A DNA stretch of 40,661 nucleotides from an uncultured Paracoccaceae bacterium (GCA_947503935.1 CANNFR010000016.1:1-40661), one strand, 5' to 3'. Counted from the stretch's first letter, positions 7,302 through 15,824 are shown. The notes: generated by a model not told the origin, from the letters alone. A program made the numbers and translations.

Positions 7302-8447
7302 TCAGCCATCACTGGCGATGCTGGGCCCGTCGACTCTGATGCTCTGCTCCATCGCCAGGCATTGGTCGTAGATGAACACCTCGAACCCGGCCATGCGGTC
7401 CTGCCAGTCCGGCGTCAGGGCCGCGACGCAGTCGATCACGACTCGGTCGATGAATCTGTCGAAGACCGCCCAGGGGTTTGCGAGATCCTCCGGCGGCACG
7501 CCGTCACCGGGCGTGTTCGACGCCAGGGCTGTCGCGGCGGCGGCGTGGAGGTCGTGCATGAATTCGAGCTGCAGTTCGACGTCGGCCTTAGTGCCGGGGC
7601 GCGCTACGTGACCAGCCACCAAGTTCTCGAAATCGTATCGGGTGTTGATATCGGCCACGAGATCGAAGGTGCCGGGAATGTCCTCGGCGATGGCGAACTG
7701 GCGCCACATCATCCAACCGGGAAAGATCACGTCGACGAGCATCAGCGTGCGGCTCGTTTCGTGCCAGATCTCGATATTGCCGTCCTGGTGGTTCGGGCCG
7801 CTGTAGCGCAGGTCAAGGCGTTCTCCGCCTGCTGTGAGCGTAAAGGTCTCGCCGACGCTGTCGAATGTCGTGTCCGGCAGCGGCCGGGCTGGATCACTTG
7901 CGCGGGCGAGTTCGGCAGCCGTTTCTGCATGGGCGACGATCTCGACACCGGGATGGGCGGCCACGACCTCCGAGGCGAAACCGATATGGTCGATATGGGC
8001 GTGGCTGTAGATGAGATGCGTGATCGGCGCGCCCGGAGCGATCTCTTCGGCGGCCGCGAGCAGGCGCGGTCCGATCGTGGGCGGCGCGTCGGCGAGGATC
8101 AGACCGTCGTCAGTCTGGATGAACATCACCTGGTAGATGCCCTCGGTGACGAAGAAGGCTCCGTTGCCGAAGTCGAGGATCGCGTATCCCTTCTCCGGGT
8201 CGATCTCAGGGCCCGCCGCGCTTTCGGGCACCGGCGCGTAGCGGTCGATACCGGTGAAGGGCGTGGCGATATCCGGCGTCCCAGGATAGGGCGCGATGAG
8301 GGCGTCGTGCGCCTCATCCGCGTGCGCCTCGATGGCGAGACCGCCGAGGATCGCGCAGGAGAGCAGCAGGGACCTGGGGCCGTAGCGCCGCGCGTGCGGG
8401 CGGTTCGGTGGGACGGCCCGGGATGGGCGTTGGAAGATCGGGAGCAT
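7302..8447 (-). CDS. exported metallo-beta-lactamase-fold hydrolase
   Basis: A 381-residue enzyme with an N-terminal export signal: a long basic n-region with ARRYG, a hydrophobic stretch (LLLSCAILGGLAI) and a likely cleavage after AHA-43. The metal site is SHAHIDH, with His149, His151, Asp153 and His154, the HxHxDH signature of the fold; further ligands are probably in GPNHQDGN and the later VAGHVARPGT. MBL-fold proteins hydrolyse beta-lactams, lactones, thioesters, phosphodiesters or sulfate esters. ATG 8447 is the first start after the upstream gene's stop with an AAGG in place. It is 35 bp downstream of a second MBL gene, in a run of exported enzymes. Substrate unknown. Confidence 0.82.
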   Translation of the reverse strand: MLPIFQRPSRAVPPNRPHARRYGPRSLLLSCAILGGLAIEAHADEAHDALIAPYPGTPDIATPFTGIDRYAPVPESAAGPEIDPEKGYAILDFGNGAFFVTEGIYQVMFIQTDDGLILADAPPTIGPRLLAAAEEIAPGAPITHLIYSHAHIDHIGFASEVVAAHPGVEIVAHAETAAELARASDPARPLPDTTFDSVGETFTLTAGGERLDLRYSGPNHQDGNIEIWHETSRTLMLVDVIFPGWMMWRQFAIAEDIPGTFDLVADINTRYDFENLVAGHVARPGTKADVELQLEFMHDLHAAAATALASNTPGDGVPPEDLANPWAVFDRFIDRVVIDCVAALTPDWQDRMAGFEVFIYDQCLAMEQSIRVDGPSIASDG

Positions 8448-8482
8448 GGGAGAGCCTTTCGGTCGAGGGTTCGCGCTTGCGA

Positions 8483-9505
8483 TCACTGCGTCTCGGTGCG
8501 GAATTCGCGGGCATTGCCCGCGCCAGCGCCTTCGACGCGCCAGCCGCGCAACGCCCAGTCGATGTTGCGAGCGATGACCTGCCGCCGGGCCGGGATGCCC
8601 GCCGTCGTGCGCCAATCGGGGAAGGCCGCTTCGAGCGCATCGGCGATCGCCTCGCGCTCGGCCGCGTCGACGACGCCATCATCGTCCAGGGCGGCAGCGA
8701 TGTAATCGCGATGGGTTTCGAGGATCGCGATCTCGCCGGCCACGAGGGCCTCGAACGGGCCGGGCGCGCCGTGACCGGGATAGATGGTCTCGACCTCCGG
8801 AAACCGCGCGCGCAGGGTCTCGAGCTGCGCGATCCAGCCGTCGAGCCCGCCCTGGTAGAGGACTGGGAAGGTCTCACCATTGACCATGTCGCCGGTGAAG
8901 AGCGCCCGTTCGGACGGGATGTGGAACACCACCGTCTCGAGCGACTCGTTCTGGCGGAAGATCACTGGTTCGATCTCGATCCCAGCGACCTCGAATGCCA
9001 CGCCGTCTTCGATCAGCTGTGTCGGCTCGGGAATCACCGTCGGGAAATCATCGCCGAACTGGTCTTCGCGATTGGCGCGGAAGCCCTGCTCATCGTGGCG
9101 GATCGAACGCGCCGTCCAGGCGGCGGCATAGAAGTCAGCGGCACCGCCATCAGCTTCAGCTGCATCAAGGAAGGCCGGCAACCCGCCGAAATGATCGGAA
9201 TGCGGATGGGTCAGCAGAACGGCTTCGATCGGTAGCTCGGTTGTGGCGCGCAGTGCCTTCAGCGCGCGCTCGGCATCCGAGAGCCGCCAATGGGCGTCGA
9301 TGACCACGACGCCGTCTGCGCCCTTGATCCAGTAATTATTGACGCTGTGATTGCCTACGGTGTCGGTTGTGTAGCCGCCGATGATGCCACCGCTTTCGAT
9401 CGGGCCTTCGGTGGGCTGCAAGGGTTCGGCCTGTGCTGTTGCAACAATCAGGGCGAGCGTCAGAGGCGCAGCGGTGTGGAACAAGTTCAAATTGCGGGTG
9501 TGCAT
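8483..9505 (-). CDS. exported metallo-beta-lactamase-fold hydrolase (second)
   Basis: A 340-residue enzyme with a clean Sec signal (hydrophobic LTLALIVATAQA, cleavage after residue 26). The metal motif is HPHSDH at residues 100-105; GDMVNGE and YPGHG provide the later metal ligands in the expected order, so the site looks complete. The C-terminal third is helical and rich in acidic and Ala residues (DDDGVVDAAEREAIADALEAA), an EF-hand-like or simply flexible tail. It differs strongly from its neighbour at 7302-8447, so this is not a recent duplication. It follows the SDR gene by about 86 bp in the same direction. Periplasmic hydrolase of unknown substrate. Confidence 0.82.
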   Translation of the reverse strand: MHTRNLNLFHTAAPLTLALIVATAQAEPLQPTEGPIESGGIIGGYTTDTVGNHSVNNYWIKGADGVVVIDAHWRLSDAERALKALRATTELPIEAVLLTHPHSDHFGGLPAFLDAAEADGGAADFYAAAWTARSIRHDEQGFRANREDQFGDDFPTVIPEPTQLIEDGVAFEVAGIEIEPVIFRQNESLETVVFHIPSERALFTGDMVNGETFPVLYQGGLDGWIAQLETLRARFPEVETIYPGHGAPGPFEALVAGEIAILETHRDYIAAALDDDGVVDAAEREAIADALEAAFPDWRTTAGIPARRQVIARNIDWALRGWRVEGAGAGNAREFRTETQ

Positions 9506-9591
9506 AGTGCAAAACCTTTCGATTGAGTTGAGGTGATTGTTGATGGCCTACCGACATCTGCGCGCGACATGTGGGTCGGATTTCGCTCTCG

Positions 9592-10353
9592 TCAGAATGT
9601 CTCCTTGAAGGGTCGCAGATCGGCCTCGAAGGTCCAGGCAGAAGGGTGCTGGCGATGGATCGCCCAATAGGACTCCGCGATGGCGTCCGGATCGAGCATG
9701 CCGTTCTCGCCCAGGCGATCCTTCAGTTCGGGGGCCTTGCCGTTGAGCTGATCGCCATCGACCCCGCCATCGATGATCATGTGCGCGACATGCACGCCGC
9801 GTGGTCCTAGCTCGCGCGCGAGCCCGGCGGCTACCGCGCGCAGCCCGGCTTTCGCAGCGGCGAAGGCAATGAAGGGCGGCCTTGACCGCAGCGAGGCGGT
9901 GGCGCCCGTGAAGAGAATGGTTCCAGTCCCGGCGGTCGCCATGCGTTGTCCGGCAGCCTGCCCGATAAGGAAGCCGCCGAGCGGGCCGCTGCGCCAGGCG
10001 CCCTCGAAAACCGGAGTAGGCATGGTCAGCGTGTCGTGGGCGACCATGTTACCCGCGTTGTAGAGGACAACCTTTGGCGCGGCTGTCAGACGGTCGGCGA
10101 CATCGAAAACTTCCGCAACGCCCTCTTCTGTGGTGACGTCCGCGACTATGGTGACCGGATCACTCGGAAGCTCGGCGGCGAGCCGCTCCAGCTTCTCGCG
10201 CGTCCGCCCGACGAGGACCGGACGGAGGCCTTCGGCGCTGACACGCCGAGCCATCGCGCCGCCAATCCCATAACGAGACCCAGCGCCGATGATGATAGCA
10301 ATCTGGCTGTCACTGTTGGCCGCCCGTATGATGTCTGACGCCGCCATGATCAC
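9592..10353 (-). CDS. atypical SDR-family protein lacking the catalytic Tyr
   Basis: A 253-residue SDR-fold protein. The nucleotide-binding glycine motif is IIGAGSRYGIG (residues 21-31) and the NAG equivalent is YNAGN near 98-102. Where classical SDRs have YxxxK, this one has FAAAK (Phe164, Lys168), and the Ser region reads FTGATASLR. I recall a proteobacterial subgroup with this Phe, so it may be a feature of the subgroup and not damage; the reaction would then differ from ordinary alcohol dehydrogenation. The GTG at 10353 overlaps the upstream stop as GTGA, but ATG 10347 is an alternative start. It is the only clearly cytoplasmic enzyme in this run of exported proteins. Confidence 0.82.
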   Translation of the reverse strand: MIMAASDIIRAANSDSQIAIIIGAGSRYGIGGAMARRVSAEGLRPVLVGRTREKLERLAAELPSDPVTIVADVTTEEGVAEVFDVADRLTAAPKVVLYNAGNMVAHDTLTMPTPVFEGAWRSGPLGGFLIGQAAGQRMATAGTGTILFTGATASLRSRPPFIAFAAAKAGLRAVAAGLARELGPRGVHVAHMIIDGGVDGDQLNGKAPELKDRLGENGMLDPDAIAESYWAIHRQHPSAWTFEADLRPFKETF

Positions 10354-11468
10354 CGACCCACCGTGACAGGCCCTTGCGGCGCAAAACGCACGATTAGATA
10401 GGGAGGCTCAGAGATGTCGTCGCCGCCGTTCAGGACCGCGCTGCGATGGAGCTGGTTGACCGTTAGATAGAGGCAACCATCCGGACCGGCGGCGAGGCCA
10501 TCGGGCCATGATAGGCGCGCATCCTGGTGAAGAACCCGGTAGGTTCCGTCCGGCCCAGTGACCCCGACCGCCCCGTTCCGTAAATCGGTCACATAGACGT
10601 TACTGGCATCGTCGATGGTGATGCCGTCACTATAGGGTTTGTTACCGTGGCGCTCCACGCGGCTCGCGAGCGCGGCATCGCTAAGAGCTTCGTCGTATAG
10701 ATCGCGTGCGCGGACGCGGTAGAGCGACGTCCCGCTCATCGCCCCGAAATAGATCCAGGTATCGGTCGGATCGATCGTGATGGGATTGAGAGCGATCCGC
10801 ACTGGCTGCCGTGCGTCATCAGTGCCGGTCGTGACGACGCGGCCGTCGATCATCATGTCTTCGTCCTCGTGCGCGAGAAGCGGGTGGCCGTGGAGCGCAC
10901 GCCGGGCCTCGCCGGTCGCGAGATCGACGATGACGAAGCCCGCATCCTGGGACGCGCCCGAATTGGCGAGGACGAGCTTGCCATGGGTACGATCGACGGC
11001 GAGGTCGTTGGGAAACGCGCCCGCCGGCATGAGGTTTTGGTCGAAGGTGAGGATACGATGCAACTCCTCGGCGACGGTGTTCCAAGCGACGACCCTTGGC
11101 GCCACGGCGCCGCCGCCATTATCGACCATCCAGACGATACCGTCCCGGTCGGCTTGCAAACCAAGGAGGGCGACGAGTTCGAGCGCCTCGGCTGCGTCTT
11201 CATCGAGGAAAGGAACGACCGATCCGTCTGGCAGGATCTCGACGACCTGGCGCGCAGGCTCGTAGAACTGGTGCAAGCTCGCGATTATCCGACCTTTCGG
11301 AGTGACCGCGACATTGCCCGGCGCCTCGCTCATCTCGGCGACCACCTCCACTCCAGAGACGGTACATTGCAGTTCCGCGCCTGGGCCCTCCTGGCCGTTC
11401 GCAATATCGGCGCCGAGAAGGGTTGGCAGGGCCACACCTGCGAAAAGGGCTGCAGCGATCCGGCTCAT
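10350..11468 (-). CDS. exported major-royal-jelly/yellow-type (dopachrome tautomerase-related) protein
   Basis: A 372-residue protein with a signal peptide (SRIAAALFAGVALPTLLGA) and a six-bladed propeller pattern typical of the MRJP/yellow family and the related SMP-30/gluconolactonase group: FPNDLAVDRTHGKLVLANSG, YFGAMSGTSLYRV, KPYSDGITIDDASNVYVTDL and LSWPDGLAAGPDGCLYLTVN. Bacterial members are annotated as L-dopachrome tautomerase-related, with little biochemistry behind the name. The start ATG overlaps the previous gene's stop as ATGA (11465-11468), and its own stop overlaps the SDR start, so translation is coupled on both sides. Likely a periplasmic ligand-binding or lactone/tautomer enzyme. 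Function uncertain. Confidence 0.75.
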   Translation of the reverse strand: MSRIAAALFAGVALPTLLGADIANGQEGPGAELQCTVSGVEVVAEMSEAPGNVAVTPKGRIIASLHQFYEPARQVVEILPDGSVVPFLDEDAAEALELVALLGLQADRDGIVWMVDNGGGAVAPRVVAWNTVAEELHRILTFDQNLMPAGAFPNDLAVDRTHGKLVLANSGASQDAGFVIVDLATGEARRALHGHPLLAHEDEDMMIDGRVVTTGTDDARQPVRIALNPITIDPTDTWIYFGAMSGTSLYRVRARDLYDEALSDAALASRVERHGNKPYSDGITIDDASNVYVTDLRNGAVGVTGPDGTYRVLHQDARLSWPDGLAAGPDGCLYLTVNQLHRSAVLNGGDDISEPPYLIVRFAPQGPVTVGR

Positions 11469-12115
11469 TGACTGATAGTACCCGAGAAAAGCGCCTCGGC
11501 CGTTATCGACTGGTCGGGCGCGGCGACCGGGAACAGCAGGATCGGATGATCGAGCGCTAGCGCCTCGGTGACGGGATGGCCCGTCGACGTATCGGTGTTG
11601 ACGCTTGCCCAGTCGGAGGCATCGGGCAGCACGACCATGACGTGCGGGCCCATATAGTACCAATCGTCACTTTCGAAGGGTCCGGCCACGAAAGGGCTGT
11701 CCTGGGTGAAGGCTGAGCCGCCTTGCAGCATGTAGGATAGGCCCGCGGTTTCGATCTGCGCCGGCCGGCCTGTCGCGTTCGCCAGCATCCATTCGAGGAA
11801 GACCGGATCGTGGCACATCGGGTCGTTCGAGGGCGTCTGCGGCCGGTCCGGGAAGCAGGTCCAGATCCCATCGCCTTCCTTGAGCACCACGAAGGCCCCC
11901 TCGGCATCGGTCTCCCAATCCCATACGGTCGCGGTATCGGCCATGAAGGCGGGCATCGCGCTCTGCGCGTTGGCGACCTTCTCCTCCGCGCTCCAGGTCG
12001 CCTCGTAAGGCTGGGTTTCGAAAGCGGGATGCGCCGTGGTCGCTTGCGCAAGGACGGGCGTTGTGAGGGCGAGAGCAGCAAGAAGAGCGGCTGACTGGGC
12101 AACAATTCGGGACAT
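11465..12115 (-). CDS. exported protein of unknown function
   Basis: A 216-residue protein with a clear signal peptide (SAALLAALALTTPVLA, cleavage about residue 23). The mature part is acidic and aromatic-rich, with a pair of cysteines in WTCFPDRPQTPSNDPMCHDP (about residues 86 and 100) that could form a disulfide in the periplasm, and a GPHVMVVLPD segment. I do not recognise a domain. It starts 4 bp after the SGNH hydrolase stop and overlaps the next gene, so it must be co-translated with an esterase and a propeller protein; it may be an accessory or substrate-binding component of the same pathway. Confidence 0.75.
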   Translation of the reverse strand: MSRIVAQSAALLAALALTTPVLAQATTAHPAFETQPYEATWSAEEKVANAQSAMPAFMADTATVWDWETDAEGAFVVLKEGDGIWTCFPDRPQTPSNDPMCHDPVFLEWMLANATGRPAQIETAGLSYMLQGGSAFTQDSPFVAGPFESDDWYYMGPHVMVVLPDASDWASVNTDTSTGHPVTEALALDHPILLFPVAAPDQSITAEALFSGTISQ

Positions 12116-12119
12116 TGGA

Positions 12120-12908
12120 TTACTCCGTGACTGTGTTGGGGGATGCGGTTTCGGCCAGTGCTTGCGCGAAGTAAGTGGCCAAGTTGTCGGCGATTACGCT
12201 GTGCTGGCGGACACTGAAATGGAGGCCATCGATGCCCTCGATCGGACCGGTTTCGGCTGAGACGTCGATGACTGTAAAGCCTGCCCTGGCGCCCTCGCGC
12301 TGGATGGCCGCGGCAAGCCCCTGCGACTTCGCCTGAGCGCCGCGCCAGCCTTCCGTAAAGTCTGGATGAAGGTCTGGCCCGAGCGGGATTGGCGCGAGTA
12401 CGATCACGTCGGGCGCGGGATAGGTGGTGCCTATCTCTCCGGCAGAGCGGCGCACGGTGTCGACTAGCGATCCGATACCGGCCGCGATCTCGTTCGGACT
12501 GCGATTGTATTGCGCCTGCAGGTCGTTCTGGCCAAGCGCGATGATGACATGATCAAGTGGAGCATTGGCAGCGAGCAGGCCCGGGAGGGCCGCGGCGCCG
12601 TTATAGTCCCGAGATGCCAATTGCCCGCCGCCGCCAACGGGATCATCGAGGTCAGTGGTCCGGAGATTGAGGCCGTTCTCGATGATGACGACAGCGCCGC
12701 CATGGCGTTCGGCAAGCTGGCCTGTCCAGCGCTCGGAAGGGCTCAGGCGCTGCGTTGGGATCCCGTCGGTGGACGCTATCCAACCCCAGGTGTTCGAATC
12801 GCCATAGGCGAGGATGCGAACAGGATCAGTGTCCTGACTTTGTGCGGCTACTGCACCCGCGCTGAGCGCGGTTGCCATGACCAGAGCCTGTGTTGACAAG
12901 CGTTTCAT
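12120..12908 (-). CDS. exported SGNH/GDSL hydrolase (arylesterase-like)
   Basis: A 262-residue esterase of the SGNH fold. After a signal peptide (LVMATALSAGAVAA) come block I ILAYGDSNTWGW with the nucleophile Ser38 in GDSN, a block II Gly region, block III ALGQNDLQ with the Asn of the oxyanion hole, and block V IDGLHFS with the Asp-x-x-His pair. The family hydrolyses small aryl, acyl or carbohydrate esters. ATG 12908 is preferred over ATG 12914: GAGG lies 6 bp before it, but would touch the earlier codon. It heads the run of exported enzymes and is preceded by a dyad at 13042-13060, likely its control region. Confidence 0.87.
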   Translation of the reverse strand: MKRLSTQALVMATALSAGAVAAQSQDTDPVRILAYGDSNTWGWIASTDGIPTQRLSPSERWTGQLAERHGGAVVIIENGLNLRTTDLDDPVGGGGQLASRDYNGAAALPGLLAANAPLDHVIIALGQNDLQAQYNRSPNEIAAGIGSLVDTVRRSAGEIGTTYPAPDVIVLAPIPLGPDLHPDFTEGWRGAQAKSQGLAAAIQREGARAGFTVIDVSAETGPIEGIDGLHFSVRQHSVIADNLATYFAQALAETASPNTVTE

Positions 12909-13041
12909 GTCCATCCTCGTTGTGAGCTGACGCCCGATCGGGATCCGTGACAGCTGATGGGCAATGCCGCACCGCTACGAGCCCTTTGCCAAGAAGATGA
13001 CTGTGAAAGTTGTGACGCGCAAAGACCGATTGCGAACCTAG

Positions 13042-13060
13042 TAAGACGCAAAAGGTCTTA
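13042..13060. promoter_or_regulatory. 6-7-6 dyad upstream of the SGNH-led operon
   Basis: TAAGAC-GCAAAAG-GTCTTA, a perfect inverted repeat with 6-bp arms and a 7-bp spacer, about 134 bp before the SGNH start and in the 200-bp gap after the LysR gene. Its geometry equals that of the dyad at 14038-14056. Confidence 0.5.
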
Positions 13061-13111
13061 AGCTGGTTGCGCGTCTCAGCTTCGGGAACTTCTACTCGCC
13101 GCCCTCGCGGC

Positions 13112-14005
13112 CTAAAGCGGCCCCGTCGCCATGTCTCGCAGGCGGCTGACGAGCGGGCAGCCTTCATCGCGCCTCCATACAAGATGCACGGAGACCGAGA
13201 TCCCAAACCCCGGCAAGTCCGCGAATGTGAGGCCTGGCAGTTTGACGTTGCGCATGGAAGCTTGGGCCAGTGTCAGACCCGCTCCTGCCGCGGCCATTGC
13301 AAAGAGCCTGGCCTCTTCGGCGACCTCGTAGCGGACTTCGGGCACGAAGCCGTAAGCCTTGGCCGCACCGAGCAAGGCGGCCCGAAAGCGCGGATTGCTT
13401 TCAGCGGGTGGTGCGATGAAGACGGCCCCATCGAGCAGCTCTGGATCTGCACGGCTGTGATCAGCGAGTGCTGGCGTTCCGTCAGCGCCTGCAAGCAGGA
13501 ATGGCTCACGGGTCAATAAGAGGGACCTGAGATCATCTTGCTCACGCGGTGCGGTGTAGGTGAGGCAGAGGTCAAGCTTGCGGGACTGAAGCCGTTCGAG
13601 TTGGCGACGGGACCGTGAGAGCTCGTACTCGAACTTCGCGTCGGGCGCGGCCTCGCGCCATATGCGGGTCAGTTGCGGAAGATCCCCGCTATAGACCGCA
13701 CCCTCGACGAACCCGATCCGCACGGAGCCGGTCTGACCAGCAGCGAGCGCTTCGGCGCGGCTCTCGACTGTTCGCGCATGCTCAAGCAAGCCTTCGGCCT
13801 CGGTGAGGAAGGTCCGCCCGCCCGTGGTTAGATAGATGCGCTGGCGCTCGCGCACGAAGAGATCGAAGCCGAGCTGGCCCTCGAGCTGCTGGATCTGGCG
13901 GCTCAATGGGGATTGCGAGATGTTCAGCTCTTCGGCCGCGCGACCCACATGCTCGTAGCGCGCGACGGTGACGAAGTAGCGAAGCTGGCGCAGGTCGAAA
14001 TGCAT
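13112..14005 (-). CDS. LysR-family transcriptional regulator
   Basis: A 297-residue LysR-type regulator. The N-terminal HTH is standard (LRQLRYFVTVARYEHVGRAA, then LNISQSPLSRQIQQLE, LGFDLFVRERQRIYLT), and the rest fits the two-lobed periplasmic-binding-protein-like effector domain. ATG 14005 starts the canonical MHFDLRQLRYF. It is divergent from the gene at 14111 and lies directly upstream of the SGNH-led operon on its own strand, so it may control both. A dyad sits in the divergent gap and another of equal geometry before the operon. The ligand is unknown; a product of the exported hydrolases would be the natural guess. Confidence 0.93.
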   Translation of the reverse strand: MHFDLRQLRYFVTVARYEHVGRAAEELNISQSPLSRQIQQLEGQLGFDLFVRERQRIYLTTGGRTFLTEAEGLLEHARTVESRAEALAAGQTGSVRIGFVEGAVYSGDLPQLTRIWREAAPDAKFEYELSRSRRQLERLQSRKLDLCLTYTAPREQDDLRSLLLTREPFLLAGADGTPALADHSRADPELLDGAVFIAPPAESNPRFRAALLGAAKAYGFVPEVRYEVAEEARLFAMAAAGAGLTLAQASMRNVKLPGLTFADLPGFGISVSVHLVWRRDEGCPLVSRLRDMATGPL

Positions 14006-14037
14006 CGGATTCAGTCCTCTCAGGTCTGAACCTTGGC

Positions 14038-14056
14038 GCAATCGATCTTGGATTGC
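14038..14056. promoter_or_regulatory. 6-7-6 dyad between divergent LysR and 14111 gene
   Basis: GCAATC-GATCTTG-GATTGC, a perfect inverted repeat with 6-bp arms and 7-bp spacer, 33 bp from the LysR start. LysR regulators commonly bind interrupted dyads in such divergent gaps. The arms differ from those of 13042-13060. Confidence 0.5.
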
Positions 14057-14110
14057 ATCAAAAATCTCCGCGACCCTGCAACGCAAGCGATACCCTGCAG
14101 GAGCGAGTCG

Positions 14111-14767
14111 ATGACCACCACGCAACATCTGCATCCATTGCCGCCTCCGACCCTTCGAAAAGGAGCCGTGCAGTTGGCGATGGCGGGCGTCTGGGAAGCC
14201 GCGGTCAATGTCGATTCCCTCTCGCCCGGTGAACTCATCCATTGGCTGCGGACCGCCGAGCTCGATGTGGCGCTCGAAGTCCTCTTCGAAACCGACAGCG
14301 GCGCTTTGGAGGGCTTTGTCGGTCTGCGGGTTGAGGACGCCGATCCGGACGCGAGGGTGCGGTTCTGGACCCCGATCATCGCGCAGGCCCAGAAGGCGCG
14401 CTCTGTCAGATCGAAAGACTACGCATCGTTCTGGTCGTCGCGCCTGGGCCTCGCCGATCCGACCGGCGATCGGCCACCTGACGGTTGGGAGATCGGCGTC
14501 TTCAACCAATGGCGCTCGGCCACCCCGGTGATCCTCAGCGACCAGGCAGCGCCTCGACGCTCCGACGCGCCGCCGTCTTGGATCTTAGAGGGGGCTACCG
14601 CGCCGATCTGCCTCGAGGCGGTCTGGACGCAGCCCCGGCTCTGGGAGGCGCGTGTCGTCAGCCGAGCGGTGAAGGGCCGTCACGTTCTCGATCGCGAGAC
14701 AATCGCCGCCGCCTTTCCGCAGATGCCCGAAACGGTCCGGCAGAGCCTTGGAGGGCTGTTAGGATAA
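14111..14767 (+). CDS. protein of unknown function, divergent from LysR
   Basis: A 218-residue soluble protein without signal peptide or membrane segment. ATG 14111 is supported by AGGAG about 7 bp upstream. It is rich in Trp and acidic residues (ELIHWLRTAELDVALEVLF, WEIGVFNQWRSATPV), and a central RVRFWTPIIAQAQKARSVRS stretch is basic. I recognise no domain and propose no function. Since it is transcribed from the shared gap with a LysR regulator and is followed by a SnoaL-like gene, it probably belongs to the same regulon as the exported-enzyme operon. Confidence 0.72.
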   Translation: MTTTQHLHPLPPPTLRKGAVQLAMAGVWEAAVNVDSLSPGELIHWLRTAELDVALEVLFETDSGALEGFVGLRVEDADPDARVRFWTPIIAQAQKARSVRSKDYASFWSSRLGLADPTGDRPPDGWEIGVFNQWRSATPVILSDQAAPRRSDAPPSWILEGATAPICLEAVWTQPRLWEARVVSRAVKGRHVLDRETIAAAFPQMPETVRQSLGGLLG

Positions 14768-14859
14768 GACACCGAGAGCCATAACTACGTCCAAATCAGT
14801 CTTTGTGCGACTGAGCTCTCCTGATCATCTTAAAGGCTCTACTTACCAAGGAGCAAACA

Positions 14860-15423
14860 ATGACGCACCAAAACGAAAAACCGATCCTCACCCTCGCCGC
14901 GGGGCCTGCGGTCGATCTGGCTGATCCCGACGTCGCGGCGATCCATCAACGCATCGCCAAATGGCAGGAGCTGTTCTCCGCCGGGCAGGAGCGATATTCG
15001 CTCTCCGGTTACGAAGACCTGTACGTCCAAGGTCCCGATGATCTCATCGCCTATGACAATTACGCGGAGAAGGATTCCCGGTGGCTCGGTTTCGAGGCCT
15101 ACCGAGCGATCTGGGAAAAAGAGATCAACGGCAATTTCCCCGGCTACGTTATGTATCTTATCGAGCTCGACCGCGTGGAAGTGAGCGGCGATCTCGCCTG
15201 GACGGCATGCACTTGGTACGGATCGATCCAGACGCCTGACGGGGAAGCCTATCCGGCCCAACACGCCACCCATGGCTGGCGGCGCATTGATGGGGTGTGG
15301 AAGATCGCCCATGAGCATCTGACGAGCGGTGTCAAAATCGACGGCGTCGTTCTCGAAGAAGCTGGCCAGTTACGTACGCCGCGTCTGACCTCCGACACGT
15401 TCACCCACCAAAGAGCCGCCTGA
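14860..15423 (+). CDS. SnoaL/NTF2-like protein
   Basis: A 187-residue protein with the cone-shaped SnoaL/DUF4440-type NTF2 fold pattern: an N-terminal helix IHQRIAKWQELFSAG, a WLGFEAYRAIWEKEI helix, then strands LAWTACTWYGSI and a closing strand motif GVWKIAHEHLTSGV, the typical 'W-x-I-x-H-x-H-x-S' ending of the family. Members are polyketide cyclases, dehydratases, or proteins of unknown role; no catalytic residues can be assigned here. AAGGAG at 14848-14853 supports ATG 14860. It follows the unknown gene at 14111 by 92 bp and precedes the IS-cut LysR fragment. Cytoplasmic by lack of signal. Confidence 0.78.
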   Translation: MTHQNEKPILTLAAGPAVDLADPDVAAIHQRIAKWQELFSAGQERYSLSGYEDLYVQGPDDLIAYDNYAEKDSRWLGFEAYRAIWEKEINGNFPGYVMYLIELDRVEVSGDLAWTACTWYGSIQTPDGEAYPAQHATHGWRRIDGVWKIAHEHLTSGVKIDGVVLEEAGQLRTPRLTSDTFTHQRAA

Positions 15424-15513
15424 CCGCGCCCACTGTTCGGTCGGCTCCTGTCCCCGTGGGCGCCGGTCGTTGCAGCTGGGGCGACGTCCGCTGGCAGCCG
15501 ACAGGCTTGCGAA

Positions 15514-15747
15514 ATGATTCCGGAGCGTGCAGAGGTTCAGCAATTGGCGAGCTTCGTTGTTGTCGCCGAAACCGGAAGCTTCCGGAAAGCTGCGGCACGG
15601 CTAAATGTTGGCCAGTCTGCCGTAGGCCGGCGCATCCAACGGCTCGAAGATTTGCTTGGCCTCTCGCTGTTCGAACGGCGTCCCAGCGGCGCCCGGCTGA
15701 CCGAGGCCGGTGCATGCTTCGCGTCTCACGCCCGAGCCATCCTTGAT
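15514..15747 (+). pseudogene. LysR-family regulator, 5' fragment cut by an IS
   Basis: The frame from ATG 15514 codes for the complete LysR DNA-binding domain (LASFVVVAETGSFRKAAARL, then VGQSAVGRRIQRLEDLLGLS, ending ARAILDG) and then runs into the left inverted repeat of the IS3-family element at 15748. About 220 residues of effector domain are missing. They are not found on the other side of the IS at 17015, so the gene was not simply split: the rest was deleted or moved. The fragment may still be translated as a stump of about 80 residues plus a few codons of IS sequence. Confidence 0.85.
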
Positions 15748-15770
15748 GGTGCTCCCCGAAAATCGGACGC
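15748..15770 (+). repeat. IS left inverted repeat
   Basis: Begins GGTGCTCCCCGA and pairs with 16992-17014 at 17 of 23 positions. Confidence 0.8.
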
Positions 15771-15824
15771 TGACGGAAGCTACGATCTTAGGTCATCCTG
15801 GTCTTCGAGAAGGAGACGGACGAG

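Noticed and set aside
7140-8705. 521-codon plus-strand frame opposite the MBL gene
   Set aside because: Antisense shadow of a gene with signal peptide and HxHxDH motif.
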